64,000 nt of DNA from JBBQLG01 sp964251665. Lineage in GTDB: Bacteria > Bacteroidota > Bacteroidia > Cytophagales > Spirosomataceae. Location: positions 242,398-306,397 of the forward strand of contig CAXUKO010000008.1 of the NCBI GenBank assembly GCA_964251665.1, in the 5' to 3' direction. Positions 51,415 to 60,520 of this stretch are shown piece by piece (position 1 is the first letter of the stretch; each line of letters starts with the position of its first letter). Both the position numbers and the translations under genes were made by a program. A model generated the notes under the pieces. It was given only the letters and a program-made list of their open reading frames with translations, was not told the origin of the DNA and ran no database searches.

Positions 51415-52545
51415 ATGAATTATACCGATATACCCTCGCCCTGTTTCGTGCTGGACGAAGGCAAATTGCGCAAAAACTTAGCCCTGATCGACTCGGTTCA
51501 GAAAGCCGCTGGCGTTACCATTATTCTGGCTCTCAAAGGGTTTTCGATGTACAGCGTGTTTCCGCTCGTGCGCGAGTACCTGAGCGGAGCCACGGCGAGT
51601 TCGCTCAACGAAATCAAGCTGGTAAATGAGTACATGGCCGTGAAGGCCCATACGTATGTGCCGGCTTACCGCGACGATGAGTTCGATGAAATCGTCAGCC
51701 GCAGCAGTCACCTGACCTTCAACTCCTGGACCCAGTGGGAGCGGTTTCGCGAACGGGTAGCGGGCAAAGGCGTTTCGTGCGGCATCCGCGTGAATCCCCA
51801 GTATTCCGAGGTGGCCACGGATATGTACAATCCCTGTGTGCCCGGTTCGCGGCTCGGCGCTACCCGCGATCAGTTGCCCGATCAGCTTCCTGACGGGCTG
51901 GAGGGTATTCATTTCCACACGCTCTGCGAAAACGATTCGTTCACCCTCGAACGAACCCTTGAGGCTCTCGAATCCCGTTTTGGCAACCTGCTTCATCAGG
52001 CGAAATGGGTAAATCTGGGCGGAGGGCACCTCATGACCCGCGAAGGCTACAATACCCAACACCTGATCGGACTGCTGAAGGCGTTCCGTGAGAAATACAA
52101 CGTCGACGTGATTATGGAACCGGGATCGGCCATTGCCTGGCAAACAGGCGTGCTGGTCTCGACGGTGCTGGACGTGTTTACCAGTCAGGGAATCGACGTG
52201 GCGGTGCTGGATACGTCGTTTGCCGCCCACATGCCCGATACCCTCGAAATGCCCTACAAACCGCGTATTCTGGATTCGTACCACGAACCGGTTGCCGATA
52301 AACCCACGTACCGGCTCGGCGGCATGACCTGCCTGGCGGGTGATTTCATGGGTGACTATTCGTTCGACAAACCGCTCGAAATCGGGGATAAACTTGTGTT
52401 CGACGATATGATTCATTACACAATGGTCAAAACGACAACGTTCAACGGCGTTGGTTTGCCCGCTATCGGGATTCAGCAAACCGACGGTTCATTCCGGCTG
52501 GTGCGCGAATACGGCTACGAAACCTTTAAAGACCGACTGAGCTAG
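51415..52545 (+). CDS. nspC: carboxy(nor)spermidine decarboxylase
   Basis: This 376-residue PLP enzyme of the alanine-racemase-fold decarboxylase family turns carboxynorspermidine or carboxyspermidine into norspermidine or spermidine. Features are SPCFVLDEGKLRKNL, the Schiff-base lysine in IILALKGFSMYSVF, GIRVNPQYSEV, the FHTLCENDSFTLE histidine segment, LGGGHLMTREGYN, EPGSAIAWQTG and GMTCLAGDFMGDY with the catalytic Cys. Length is standard. The gene completes the carboxyspermidine route with the dehydrogenase at 47983, although it has its own -7 box. Confidence 0.92.
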   Translation: MNYTDIPSPCFVLDEGKLRKNLALIDSVQKAAGVTIILALKGFSMYSVFPLVREYLSGATASSLNEIKLVNEYMAVKAHTYVPAYRDDEFDEIVSRSSHLTFNSWTQWERFRERVAGKGVSCGIRVNPQYSEVATDMYNPCVPGSRLGATRDQLPDQLPDGLEGIHFHTLCENDSFTLERTLEALESRFGNLLHQAKWVNLGGGHLMTREGYNTQHLIGLLKAFREKYNVDVIMEPGSAIAWQTGVLVSTVLDVFTSQGIDVAVLDTSFAAHMPDTLEMPYKPRILDSYHEPVADKPTYRLGGMTCLAGDFMGDYSFDKPLEIGDKLVFDDMIHYTMVKTTTFNGVGLPAIGIQQTDGSFRLVREYGYETFKDRLS

Positions 52546-52550
52546 CATCC

Positions 52551-52662
52551 ACCTCACCCCAACCCCTCTCCTGTTTTAGGAGAGGGGCTTCATTGGGTTA
52601 GATACCGATATCTAAGTTAGTGAAGTCCTTCTCCTTTAAAAGGAGAGGGGTTGGGGTGAGGT
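52551..52662. repeat. composite hairpin with GATAC-GTATC centre, copy 2
   Basis: Perfect outer arms of 22 bases (52551-52572, 52641-52662) enclose a nested hairpin (52563-52587) and a near-palindromic centre, TTAGATACCGATATCTAAGT (52598-52617). It resembles the elements at 18669 and 58520. Confidence 0.85.
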
Positions 52663-52685
52663 AAACCTATAAACCTTACCTCGCT

Positions 52686-54209
52686 ATGGAAAATATTCTG
52701 CCTTTACCCACCAAATCCATCAAACCCGGAACCAGCACCGGTCAGGTGTTCTGGCATTCGACCGAGAAAACCATCGATTCGTACTCGCCCGCTGATGGGC
52801 AGCTGATCGCCCGCGTCCATGTCTCTACCCGCGCCGATTACGATAAAGTTGTCGAAACGGCGAAGACTGCTTTTCAGGCGTGGCGGCTCGTGCCCGCTCC
52901 CCGGCGGGGCGACATTGTGCGGCAGATGGGGGAGCAGTTCCGGCTTTACAAGAAAGAACTCGGTACGCTGGTTAGCTACGAAATGGGCAAGTCGCTACAG
53001 GAAGGGCTGGGCGAGGTGCAGGAGATTATTGACATCTGCGATTTTGCCGTCGGTCTGTCGCGGCAGCTTTACGGCCTGACGATGCACTCCGAACGGCCCG
53101 CCCACCGCATGTACGAGCAATGGCATCCGCTGGGCGTAGTCGGTATCATCTCCGCGTTTAACTTTCCGGTAGCCGTCTGGTCCTGGAACGCGATGATTGC
53201 CTGGGTCTGTGGCGACGTGTGCGTCTGGAAACCGTCGGAGAAAACACCGCTCACGGCCCTGGCCTGTCAGCAGATTATTTCGGAAGTGTTGCGCAACAAC
53301 GACGTGCCGGAGGGTGTCTCATGTCTGGTTACGGGCGCGCGTGATGCGGGTGAGTGGCTGGCCCACGACCCCCGGGTGGCGCTGGTATCAGCAACGGGCA
53401 GCACCCGGATGGGGAAAGCCGTTGGGGCGGCCGTAGCCGAGCGCATGGGGCGCAGCCTGCTGGAACTGGGTGGCAACAACGCGATCATTGTTTCGCAGCA
53501 TGCCGATCTGGACCACGCCATTCCGGCCATTGTGTTCGGTGCAGTAGGTACGGCGGGGCAGCGCTGCACCACCACACGCCGGATTATTGTGCAGGAATCG
53601 GTGTACAACGACGTAAAGACCCGGCTGGCCCGCGCCTACGGACAACTACGTATCGGTAATCCACTGGACGAAACATTCCACGTTGGGCCGCTGATTGATA
53701 AGGCGGCTGTAGCCGGATACCTGACCGCCGTTGATGACATTCGGCAACAGGGCGGCACGTTTGTGGTAGAACCGGGTGTATTGGAAGGAATGGACTTTGA
53801 GTCGGGGTGTTACGTGAAACCCTGCATTGCCGAAGCCCGAAACGAGTGGCCGGTCGTGCAGCGTGAGACGTTTGCGCCCATTCTCTACCTGCTGAAATAT
53901 ACAACGCTGGATGATGCCATTGGCCAGCAAAACGGCGTGCCACAGGGCTTATCGTCGGCTATTTTTACGCTCAACCTCCGCGAAGCCGAACAGTTTTTAT
54001 CGTCTGTCGGGTCCGACTGTGGCATTGCCAATGTAAACATCGGCACGTCGGGCGCAGAGATTGGCGGGGCGTTCGGGGGCGAAAAGGAAACCGGTGGCGG
54101 GCGCGAATCCGGCTCCGACGCCTGGAAAGCGTACATGCGTCGGCAGACTAACACCATCAACTACGGCACCACCATGCCGCTGGCACAGGGGATTACATTT
54201 GAGTTGTAA
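52686..54209 (+). CDS. ALDH7-type aldehyde dehydrogenase
   Basis: This 507-residue aldehyde dehydrogenase is closest to the ALDH7/antiquitin group, which oxidises alpha-aminoadipic semialdehyde or piperideine-6-carboxylate. Marks are ISAFNFPVAVWSWNAM, the nucleotide-binding SATGSTRMGKAVG, the active-site ELGGNNAIIVSQ with the general-base Glu, and GTAGQRCTTTRR with the catalytic Cys. The C-terminal SGAEIGGAFGGEKETGGGRESGSDAWKAYMRR region is also typical. A role in lysine breakdown is inferred. It follows a composite hairpin and is probably its own unit. Confidence 0.88.
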   Translation: MENILPLPTKSIKPGTSTGQVFWHSTEKTIDSYSPADGQLIARVHVSTRADYDKVVETAKTAFQAWRLVPAPRRGDIVRQMGEQFRLYKKELGTLVSYEMGKSLQEGLGEVQEIIDICDFAVGLSRQLYGLTMHSERPAHRMYEQWHPLGVVGIISAFNFPVAVWSWNAMIAWVCGDVCVWKPSEKTPLTALACQQIISEVLRNNDVPEGVSCLVTGARDAGEWLAHDPRVALVSATGSTRMGKAVGAAVAERMGRSLLELGGNNAIIVSQHADLDHAIPAIVFGAVGTAGQRCTTTRRIIVQESVYNDVKTRLARAYGQLRIGNPLDETFHVGPLIDKAAVAGYLTAVDDIRQQGGTFVVEPGVLEGMDFESGCYVKPCIAEARNEWPVVQRETFAPILYLLKYTTLDDAIGQQNGVPQGLSSAIFTLNLREAEQFLSSVGSDCGIANVNIGTSGAEIGGAFGGEKETGGGRESGSDAWKAYMRRQTNTINYGTTMPLAQGITFEL

Positions 54210-54249
54210 GCTCAGTTTGACGTTTTAACACAGAGTAAAATTTTCTGTC

Positions 54250-54307
54250 ATGCTGATTTTGTGAAGCTTCGGCACCGACTGGTGCCGAAGCTTCACAAAA
54301 TCAGCAT
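54250..54307. terminator. bidirectional terminator hairpin
   Basis: Two perfect 27-base arms (54250-54276, 54281-54307) enclose the loop GACT. The hairpin lies between the convergent ALDH and aldose-epimerase-like genes. Confidence 0.85.
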
Positions 54308-54341
54308 CATTTTTTACCGGCAATCAAAAGCGACCACGTCA

Positions 54342-55379
54342 TCACTGGACTCCCCGCAACTGAACCCGTATCCAGCCATCGAGGGCGTCGCCCGGTTCCA
54401 GCACGGCAAGACCTTCGCCGGTGTTAAAGGCGTTTACGTTTGCGGTTTGTGGCTCAATCGCAATCCGGTCGCGTTTGGGGGGCGTGAAAACAACCAGATA
54501 CCCAAGTTTGCCGGGGCCGGTTTGCTGACTGATGACCAGCGAAGTGCCTTGTTTTGGGGCAGTCAAACGACTTTCGGCGTAGTCTGCGTCCGATTTGCTA
54601 ACAATGAATGGCGCATCCACTTCCCAATTTTTCAGGGTGAAAACATTCGTCGCAAGCGGGTTTACCGTTCCCGTTGGCATCATATCGTCGCCCAGAACCA
54701 CTACCGACTGAACGGGCAGGGTAAGCGTCATCTCATCGAGTAAATTGTCGGCTTCAACCACACCGGGTTCGACCGTGTGCGGAAACGGCTTCAGGGTGAA
54801 ATACGGATGCCAGCCAAACGCCGACGGGCTGGGCGACGAACCATTATTAAGACCCGAATAGGCCAGGGTTAGCCCATTGGCAGTGAGCGTGTAGCTAATC
54901 GTCAGTTCAAACGGAAACGGGTAGCCAGTCTGCTCACCGGTATGTGTATAGCGCAGGGTCAGGCGGGCCATCGTTTCGGTCGTTTCTTCACTAATCACGG
55001 CGAAAGGGGTAGTATAGACCAGACCGTGCAGGGCATGATTGCGCCGGGTTTCGTTCATGTGCAGGGCATAGTCGACGCCCTCGAAGGTGTAAACACCATG
55101 CTCAATGCGACCCGGAAAGGGGTAAAGTAACCGGCTGGAATACGTCTCATCGGCAAATAGTGCCTGTGGGGATTCCGGCGCTTCAATGACCGAAAACCGC
55201 TGCTCGCCCTGCCGCAGCACTAACTGCCGCAGCATACCACCATAGCCGGGAATGATAATGGCAAATTCGCCGGTAGCTGTATTATGTAGAACAAGTTCAG
55301 CGAGTGGATCGCGGTCATCGGGCAGGGCCGCCGTAGCATCCGTACCGAAAAGAGGTTGTGTCGTGATCTGAAAAGACAT
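54342..55379 (-). CDS. aldose 1-epimerase-like protein
   Basis: This 345-residue protein is a galactose-mutarotase-like beta-sandwich. Conserved parts are IIPGYGGMLRQLVLR, the substrate-binding TRRNHALHGLVY with His, the Glu-rich strand before SPSAFGWHPYFTL, and the late region with FTPPKRDRIAIEPQT. The likely catalytic His and Glu positions are present. It may interconvert sugar anomers or act on a hexose phosphate. ATG 55379 is used because the first 17 residues of the longer frame are polar and not family-like. Confidence 0.85.
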   Translation of the reverse strand: MSFQITTQPLFGTDATAALPDDRDPLAELVLHNTATGEFAIIIPGYGGMLRQLVLRQGEQRFSVIEAPESPQALFADETYSSRLLYPFPGRIEHGVYTFEGVDYALHMNETRRNHALHGLVYTTPFAVISEETTETMARLTLRYTHTGEQTGYPFPFELTISYTLTANGLTLAYSGLNNGSSPSPSAFGWHPYFTLKPFPHTVEPGVVEADNLLDEMTLTLPVQSVVVLGDDMMPTGTVNPLATNVFTLKNWEVDAPFIVSKSDADYAESRLTAPKQGTSLVISQQTGPGKLGYLVVFTPPKRDRIAIEPQTANVNAFNTGEGLAVLEPGDALDGWIRVQLRGVQ

Positions 55380-55457
55380 GTGTTCGTGAGGTTGCCGTCG
55401 CAAAGCAACAAACAATTCGCCGGAAGACATGCCCGCTGCCTAAGTAGCCGTCTATTG

Positions 55458-56231
55458 CTACATCTCCCCTTCGACACCCAGCCCGAACAGGGCAAAATCG
55501 TAGCGTACGGGATCGGTCGGGTCCAGCTCGCGGAGGGTTTGGGTCAATTGCAGAGCCGCTTTCCAGTCGGTCTGAGGCCGGGTCAGCAGGCCTAACTGCC
55601 GGGCCACCCGGTTCACGTGCACATCAATCGGAATCACTAACTGATGCGGTTGCAGGCGTGTCCAGATACCAAAATCGACGCCACGGTCGTCGCGCCGGAC
55701 CATCCACCGCAGAAACATACAAAGCCGCTTGCAGGACGAGTTTCGGGCGGGCGTGGCAATGTGCTTGCGGGTACGTTCGGGGAAATAAGGGTCGCAGCAG
55801 AACCGGTCGTGGAAGGCAATCAGGTTAGCCTCAATGGTAGCTGTTTCGGATGGGATACCCGGCAAAAACGCATCTTCCAGCGTTTCGTGATCCTGGTAGT
55901 ACTGATGGAAAAAATGCAGAAAATAGAGCGCGTCGGTGGCGTTAAAGGTACGGTGTTTAAACGCCAGAAACCGCTTGAGATCACTGTCTGTATGATGCCG
56001 CACGAAGTCGTAGGGCGCGCCATCCATCAGCGTAACCAGTTCATTGGCCTTTTTCAGAATGACGGGGCGCTGCCCCCACGCCAACACGGCGGCCCAGAAA
56101 CCCATCAGTTCAATATCCTGCTTCCGGCTGAACTGATGGGGAATGCTGATGGGGTCGCGCTCAATAAAGGAAGGCCGATTATAGAAATCGGCCTTCGTAT
56201 TCAGTAAACTATGTACAGATTCGCTAATCAA
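55458..56231 (-). CDS. TIGR02757-family protein
   Basis: This 258-residue protein of the DUF2400/TIGR02757 family is widespread in Bacteroidota and has no known function. The N-terminal segment ISESVHSLLNTKADFYNRP leads into the conserved FIERDPISIPHQFSRKQDIELMGFWAAVLAWG. Later come MVRRDDRGVDFGIWTRLQPHQLVIPIDVHVNRVARQLGLL-type motifs and a C-terminal YDFALFGLGV, which recall helix-hairpin-helix DNA glycosylases. TTG 56231 gives the family start. The frame opens further upstream but would then overlap the preceding gene. Confidence 0.82.
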   Translation of the reverse strand: MISESVHSLLNTKADFYNRPSFIERDPISIPHQFSRKQDIELMGFWAAVLAWGQRPVILKKANELVTLMDGAPYDFVRHHTDSDLKRFLAFKHRTFNATDALYFLHFFHQYYQDHETLEDAFLPGIPSETATIEANLIAFHDRFCCDPYFPERTRKHIATPARNSSCKRLCMFLRWMVRRDDRGVDFGIWTRLQPHQLVIPIDVHVNRVARQLGLLTRPQTDWKAALQLTQTLRELDPTDPVRYDFALFGLGVEGEM

Positions 56232-56256
56232 TCGGGTAGTATATTTTAGAGGGAGA

Positions 56257-56469
56257 CTAACGCACTTTGCCGCCACTGGCGATCCAGGCGAGGCCGCGCG
56301 AAATGCCGGAGAAAAAGGCCAGCACACCGGAGAATGCAAAGGTAAAGACAGCAACAAAGGGGTAGAAAATGGTGAAAGCCACAGCCCACACTTTATAACC
56401 CGGCGTCGCCTTCATTTTTAGTTCGCGTTCCCGCTGCCGCCTGGCAATGCGTTCTTCTTTGGTTTCCAT
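56257..56469 (-). CDS. small basic membrane protein
   Basis: This 70-residue protein has a highly charged N-terminus (METKEERIARRQRERELKMK). One long or two short hydrophobic helices follow (VAFTIFYPFVAVFTFAFSGVLAF). No family is recognised. It lies 20 bases downstream of the LysM-RlpA gene and 25 bases upstream of the TIGR02757 gene on the same strand, so the three genes are likely cotranscribed. Confidence 0.65.
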   Translation of the reverse strand: METKEERIARRQRERELKMKATPGYKVWAVAFTIFYPFVAVFTFAFSGVLAFFSGISRGLAWIASGGKVR

Positions 56470-56489
56470 AGTTGGATGAGTAAACTCTA

Positions 56490-57620
56490 CTAAGGCGCTA
56501 TATAACTCACCTCGGCCCGAAAACGCCGGTCGTTGGGCGAAAGTTTCGTAAACGCCCGTTCGGACAGCTTAATCAGAATCCGGTCGTTAATACCCGTATC
56601 GGGCAAGCGGCCAATCACCTTTACCCACACGCTCTGGTTGCTGACATCGTTGCGTACCTGCACCAGCGTGCCAACGGGAGCGGAGCGGTGGAGGGCCAGA
56701 TACTTACCCGAATCGTCGTTGCCTTCGATTACTTCGGCCAGACCAATATCGCTGATGCGCCGGCCTTTGGTGGGTAACGGGGCCGTATCACCCGCCCGAA
56801 TCACTTTGGGTTCGACCGTCGCAACTGGCGAGGCCGAACCGGGGGATGTTGGCAGTGGAGCCGCCGATGTAGGGGTGCGTTCCCGCTCGGGAGCCGGGGC
56901 CACAGTGCTCTGTTTTTCGGTGGGAGCGGGTTTCTCGGCTTTAACCGGTTCCGGTTTTGGGGCTTTTGGTTTGGCCCGTTCAGCTTTGATCGCGGCTGCG
57001 GGCTGACGGGCGGTGTACGATTTTTCCGAGACAATCAGGGCCTGACCAATCAGGACATTGTCGGAACTGAGGTTGTTCCATTTCCGTAAAACCGATTGGG
57101 GTACACCATAGCGCACGGCCAGACTATACAGCGTCTGCCCGGTTTCAACGACGTGAATACCGCTGTTCCCGCTTACGACCGGCTCCGCTTTTTTGACCGG
57201 TTTGGCGGCTGATGATTTCGGCTTGGTGTCGGCAACAACCGGAGCTTTAGGGGCGTCTTTGGCCGCGTCGGCCTGTTCATCCTTCGCTTTCTCGGCCTTG
57301 CGAACGGTTTTATCGAACGTCCGCAGGTCGCGCCGGGACAGGTTGTTCTCCGCCAGCGGCACCCGCACCGACTGACCGTAGCGCACGGCGTCTTTAATGT
57401 CGGGATTCGCGGCCTTGATGGCGCTGACGCTGCTGTTGTAGCGCCGGGCAATGGCGTAGAGCGTCTGCCCCTGATTGACGCGGTGAACGATGAAACGCTT
57501 GCCGTCGCGCTTTTCAATACCAACCGAGTCAATCGGCATCGACAGCGCCTGAAGCGAACTGGTGGTTAGCAGGCCCATCAGGCAAAGACAATGAAATGGG
57601 GAACGAAGCTGTTTAGTCAT
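56490..57620 (-). CDS. secreted LysM protein with RlpA-like domain
   Basis: This 376-residue secreted protein has a signal segment (FHCLCLMGLLTTSSLQALS). Two LysM domains follow (about 45-90, HRVNQGQTLYAIARRYN; and about 150-195, HVVETGQTLYSLAVRYG). A long Lys/Pro/Ala-rich linker leads to a C-terminal RlpA-like double-psi barrel (about 280-376, VQVRNDVSNQSVWVKVIG). It should bind peptidoglycan. Whether it has lytic activity as RlpA does is unknown. ATG 57620 marks the signal peptide; the open frame runs 27 codons upstream. Confidence 0.88.
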   Translation of the reverse strand: MTKQLRSPFHCLCLMGLLTTSSLQALSMPIDSVGIEKRDGKRFIVHRVNQGQTLYAIARRYNSSVSAIKAANPDIKDAVRYGQSVRVPLAENNLSRRDLRTFDKTVRKAEKAKDEQADAAKDAPKAPVVADTKPKSSAAKPVKKAEPVVSGNSGIHVVETGQTLYSLAVRYGVPQSVLRKWNNLSSDNVLIGQALIVSEKSYTARQPAAAIKAERAKPKAPKPEPVKAEKPAPTEKQSTVAPAPERERTPTSAAPLPTSPGSASPVATVEPKVIRAGDTAPLPTKGRRISDIGLAEVIEGNDDSGKYLALHRSAPVGTLVQVRNDVSNQSVWVKVIGRLPDTGINDRILIKLSERAFTKLSPNDRRFRAEVSYIAP

Positions 57621-57775
57621 TGGTGGACAAATTCGGTATCGCTGCGGTAAAACAAAGTCTGTGATGGATGCGTTAACCCGGCCATAAAGCCCGGTATACA
57701 CGCAAAAATAGCGAGAATTAGCCGTAAAACGCTTTTTTGTCCAACTTGCTGCCTGTTAACTTACGGACCTTATTT

Positions 57776-58531
57776 ATGACGATTCTCGGTATTATTCCGG
57801 CCCGTTACGCATCGACCCGATTTCCGGCCAAAGCCTTAGCCGACATTGGTGGTAAAACCATGATTCAGCGCGTGGTAGAACAGGCCCGACAGGCGCAATC
57901 ACTTACCCGCGTGGTGGTTGCCACCGACGATGCCCGCATCAGCGACCATGTTGCTGCCTTTGGCGGAGAGGTAGTTATGACGGGCACGCATCATCAGAGC
58001 GGTACCGACCGCTGCCAGGAAGTAGTCGAAACGCTGGGCTACCCGGCCGATTACGTGGTGAATATTCAGGGCGACGAACCGTTTATTCAACCCCGGCAGA
58101 TCGACCTGCTGACCTCGGTGCTGGATGGAATTACCGAACTGGCTACGCTGGTGAAGCGAATCGACGATTACGCGACGCTCACTAATCCCAACACGCCTAA
58201 AGTGGTGCTGAGCCGTAGCGCACCGGACCGGCAGGAGGCCCTGTATTTTAGTCGCCATCCCATTCCGTATCAGCGGGGTTGTCCGGTTGAGGAATGGCTT
58301 CAGCACCATACTTACTTCAAACACATCGGCCTGTATGCCTATCGCACTGATACGCTGGCCCGGATTACGCAGTTACCGCCCTCAACGCTGGAGCAGGCCG
58401 AATCGCTGGAGCAGTTGCGGTGGCTGGAAGCGGGCTACCGCATTCGCGTTGTCGAAACGGATCTTGATAGTCACGGCATTGACACGCCGGAGGATCTGGA
58501 GAGGATAGCCAGTGGCTTTACCTCACCCTAA
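57776..58531 (+). CDS. kdsB: 3-deoxy-manno-octulosonate cytidylyltransferase
   Basis: This 251-residue CMP-Kdo synthetase activates Kdo with CTP for lipopolysaccharide assembly. The nucleotide-binding motif IPARYASTRFPAKAL is at residues 7-21. QGDEPFIQPRQIDLL carries the conserved metal-binding Asp, and KHIGLYAYRTDTLARI and SLEQLRWLEAGYRI lie near the end. The last four residues (FTSP) and the stop are encoded inside the left end of a repeated hairpin element. ATG 57776 was chosen over the frame from 57737. The cytidylyltransferase at 3862 is a different, SpsF-type paralogue. Confidence 0.93.
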   Translation: MTILGIIPARYASTRFPAKALADIGGKTMIQRVVEQARQAQSLTRVVVATDDARISDHVAAFGGEVVMTGTHHQSGTDRCQEVVETLGYPADYVVNIQGDEPFIQPRQIDLLTSVLDGITELATLVKRIDDYATLTNPNTPKVVLSRSAPDRQEALYFSRHPIPYQRGCPVEEWLQHHTYFKHIGLYAYRTDTLARITQLPPSTLEQAESLEQLRWLEAGYRIRVVETDLDSHGIDTPEDLERIASGFTSP

Positions 58532-58598
58532 CCCCTCTCCTAAAACAGGAGAGGGGCTTTAAAACTTGGATACCAGCGGCCGGCCGCTGCCGTGAGGT
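58520..58598. repeat. composite hairpin family, degenerate copy 3, overlapping the kdsB 3' end
   Basis: The left part (58520-58541 and its nested hairpin) closely matches 52551-52587. Outer arms are reduced to ACCTCAC/GTGAGGT and the centre is replaced by a perfect 16-base palindrome at 58574-58589. Confidence 0.75.
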
Positions 58599-58703
58599 AA
58601 CCTGTTAAAAAACCTTAAAACCGAACGGCCTGAACATCACCCGGCGTTAGACGTTTACTAAAGACAGCGATTAACCAACCGGACACTATAGACCCTATAC
58701 GTT

Positions 58704-60260
58704 ATGCAAAATTATTCGATACTCTGGGCCGACGATGAAATTGATCTGCTCAAACCCCATATACTGTTTCTGAAAGGAAAAGGCTACGACGTTACGCCGG
58801 TCAACTCGGGGGCCGATGCGCTCGATAAGGTCGATCAGGCAACTTACGACGTCGTTTTTCTCGACGAGAACATGCCGGGTATGACCGGTCTTGAGACATT
58901 GTCTCAGATTAAGCAGATGCGCCCCAATTTGCCGGTGGTTATGATTACCAAGAGCGAAGAGGAGCATATTATGGAAGGGGCTATCGGCCAGAAAATTGCC
59001 GACTACCTCATCAAGCCCCTCAACCCGAATCAGATCCTGCTGTCAGTCAAGAAGATATTAGACAACAAACGGCTCGTGACTGAGGCTACCAATCTCGGCT
59101 ATCAGCAGCAGTTCCGTAACCTGTCTATGCAGTATAACGACCGCATGGACTTTGACGAGTGGGCCGAGGTCTACAAAAAGCTCATTTTCTGGGAGTTGGA
59201 GCTTGATGGGTCGCAGGATAAGAGTATGAGCGAAATCCTGAATATGCAGAAAAGCGAAGCCAACGCGAACTTCTGCAAGTTTGTGATGGACAACTACGAA
59301 GATTGGCTGAACGACCCGAAAGCAGATAAGCCGCTGATGTCGAATCAGTTGATGCGGAAGAAGGTGTTCCCATTGCTCGATCAGAGTTCGCCCCTGTTCT
59401 TTATTCTGGTTGATAACCTGCGCTACGATCAGTGGAAAGTGATCGAGCCGATTCTGACGGATTATTTCACTGTGGAAGAAGAATCGTCGTACTATTCGAT
59501 TCTGCCCACCACGACGGCCTTTGCGCGTAACTCGATTTTTTCGGGGATGATGCCCAGTGAAATGGAAAAACAGCTTCCCGACCTGTGGGTCAATGATGAC
59601 AACGAGGAGGAGGGGCTGAACAACCACGAGAACGACTTTCTGAAAAAGCAGATCGAGAAAAGCCGGTTAACCATTAAGTCGTCGTACCACAAAATCCTGA
59701 ACATCAATCAGGGTAAATCACTGGTCGATAACTTTAATAACCTGATGCAGAATCAGTTAAACGTGGTCGTCTATAATTTCGTGGATATGCTCTCGCACGC
59801 CCGGACGGACATGGCCATGATTAAAGAGCTGGCCCCGGACGAATCCGGGTATCGGTCGCTGACCAAGTCGTGGTTTCAGCATTCGCCCCTGCTAGAGTTT
59901 ATCCGTAAGATTGCCGACAAAGGCGGGCGGCTGATCATCACCACCGACCACGGCATGATTCGGGTGCAGAAACCAGCCAAGATTGTCGGCTACCGCGAAA
60001 CCAACACCAACCTGCGTTACAAACAGGGCAAGAACTTAGGTTTCGACGAAAACCACGTCTTTGTAGCCCGTAAGCCGGAGCGTTTCTTCCTGCCGCGCCC
60101 TAACGTATCAACGGCCTATGTGTTCACGCTGGAAGATTACTTCTTCGCTTACCCCAACAACTACAACTACTACGTGAACTATTACCGGGATACCTTCCAG
60201 CACGGGGGCGTCTCGCTGGAGGAAATGATTATTCCCTTCGTGTATTTGAAAGCGAAGTAG
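58704..60260 (+). CDS. porX: PorX response regulator with PglZ/alkaline-phosphatase-type domain
   Basis: This 518-residue protein is PorX, the regulator of the type IX secretion system. An N-terminal receiver domain (about 1-120) has acidic Asp10-Asp11 in ILWADDE, the phospho-acceptor Asp54 in VVFLDENMPGM and a late KPLNPNQILL. A linker leads to a C-terminal PglZ domain of the alkaline-phosphatase superfamily (about 210-515), with LFFILVDNLRYDQWKVIEP and TTDHGMIRVQKP. PorX works with the kinase PorY and a sigma factor, neither of which is in the window. A damaged second copy of its 3' end lies 2.2 kb downstream. Confidence 0.95.
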   Translation: MQNYSILWADDEIDLLKPHILFLKGKGYDVTPVNSGADALDKVDQATYDVVFLDENMPGMTGLETLSQIKQMRPNLPVVMITKSEEEHIMEGAIGQKIADYLIKPLNPNQILLSVKKILDNKRLVTEATNLGYQQQFRNLSMQYNDRMDFDEWAEVYKKLIFWELELDGSQDKSMSEILNMQKSEANANFCKFVMDNYEDWLNDPKADKPLMSNQLMRKKVFPLLDQSSPLFFILVDNLRYDQWKVIEPILTDYFTVEEESSYYSILPTTTAFARNSIFSGMMPSEMEKQLPDLWVNDDNEEEGLNNHENDFLKKQIEKSRLTIKSSYHKILNINQGKSLVDNFNNLMQNQLNVVVYNFVDMLSHARTDMAMIKELAPDESGYRSLTKSWFQHSPLLEFIRKIADKGGRLIITTDHGMIRVQKPAKIVGYRETNTNLRYKQGKNLGFDENHVFVARKPERFFLPRPNVSTAYVFTLEDYFFAYPNNYNYYVNYYRDTFQHGGVSLEEMIIPFVYLKAK

Positions 60261-60282
60261 AAGGGAAAAATAATAGCACTAC

Positions 60283-60332
60283 AACGCCAATGGCCAACAT
60301 AATCCTGCCGGGTGATGTTGGCCATTGGCGTT
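60283..60332 (+). terminator. porX terminator hairpin
   Basis: Arms 60283-60300 and 60315-60332 pair exactly over 18 bases, with a short T run after the right arm. Confidence 0.8.
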
Positions 60333-60520
60333 TGTTGGCTGGTTCGATTGATAGCAATACGTCGTGATCGCGCGGTCATTTACACATCGCTGACCGACAG
60401 GTACGGGCCTGCTGCTGTGCAACGTACCTGATAGTTAATTCGGCTACAACAACCACAAATCCGGCTACATCTGTCTGCTCGTTCTGGCAGACCTTTGTCT
60501 TAACCAAAACAGGATAAGCC

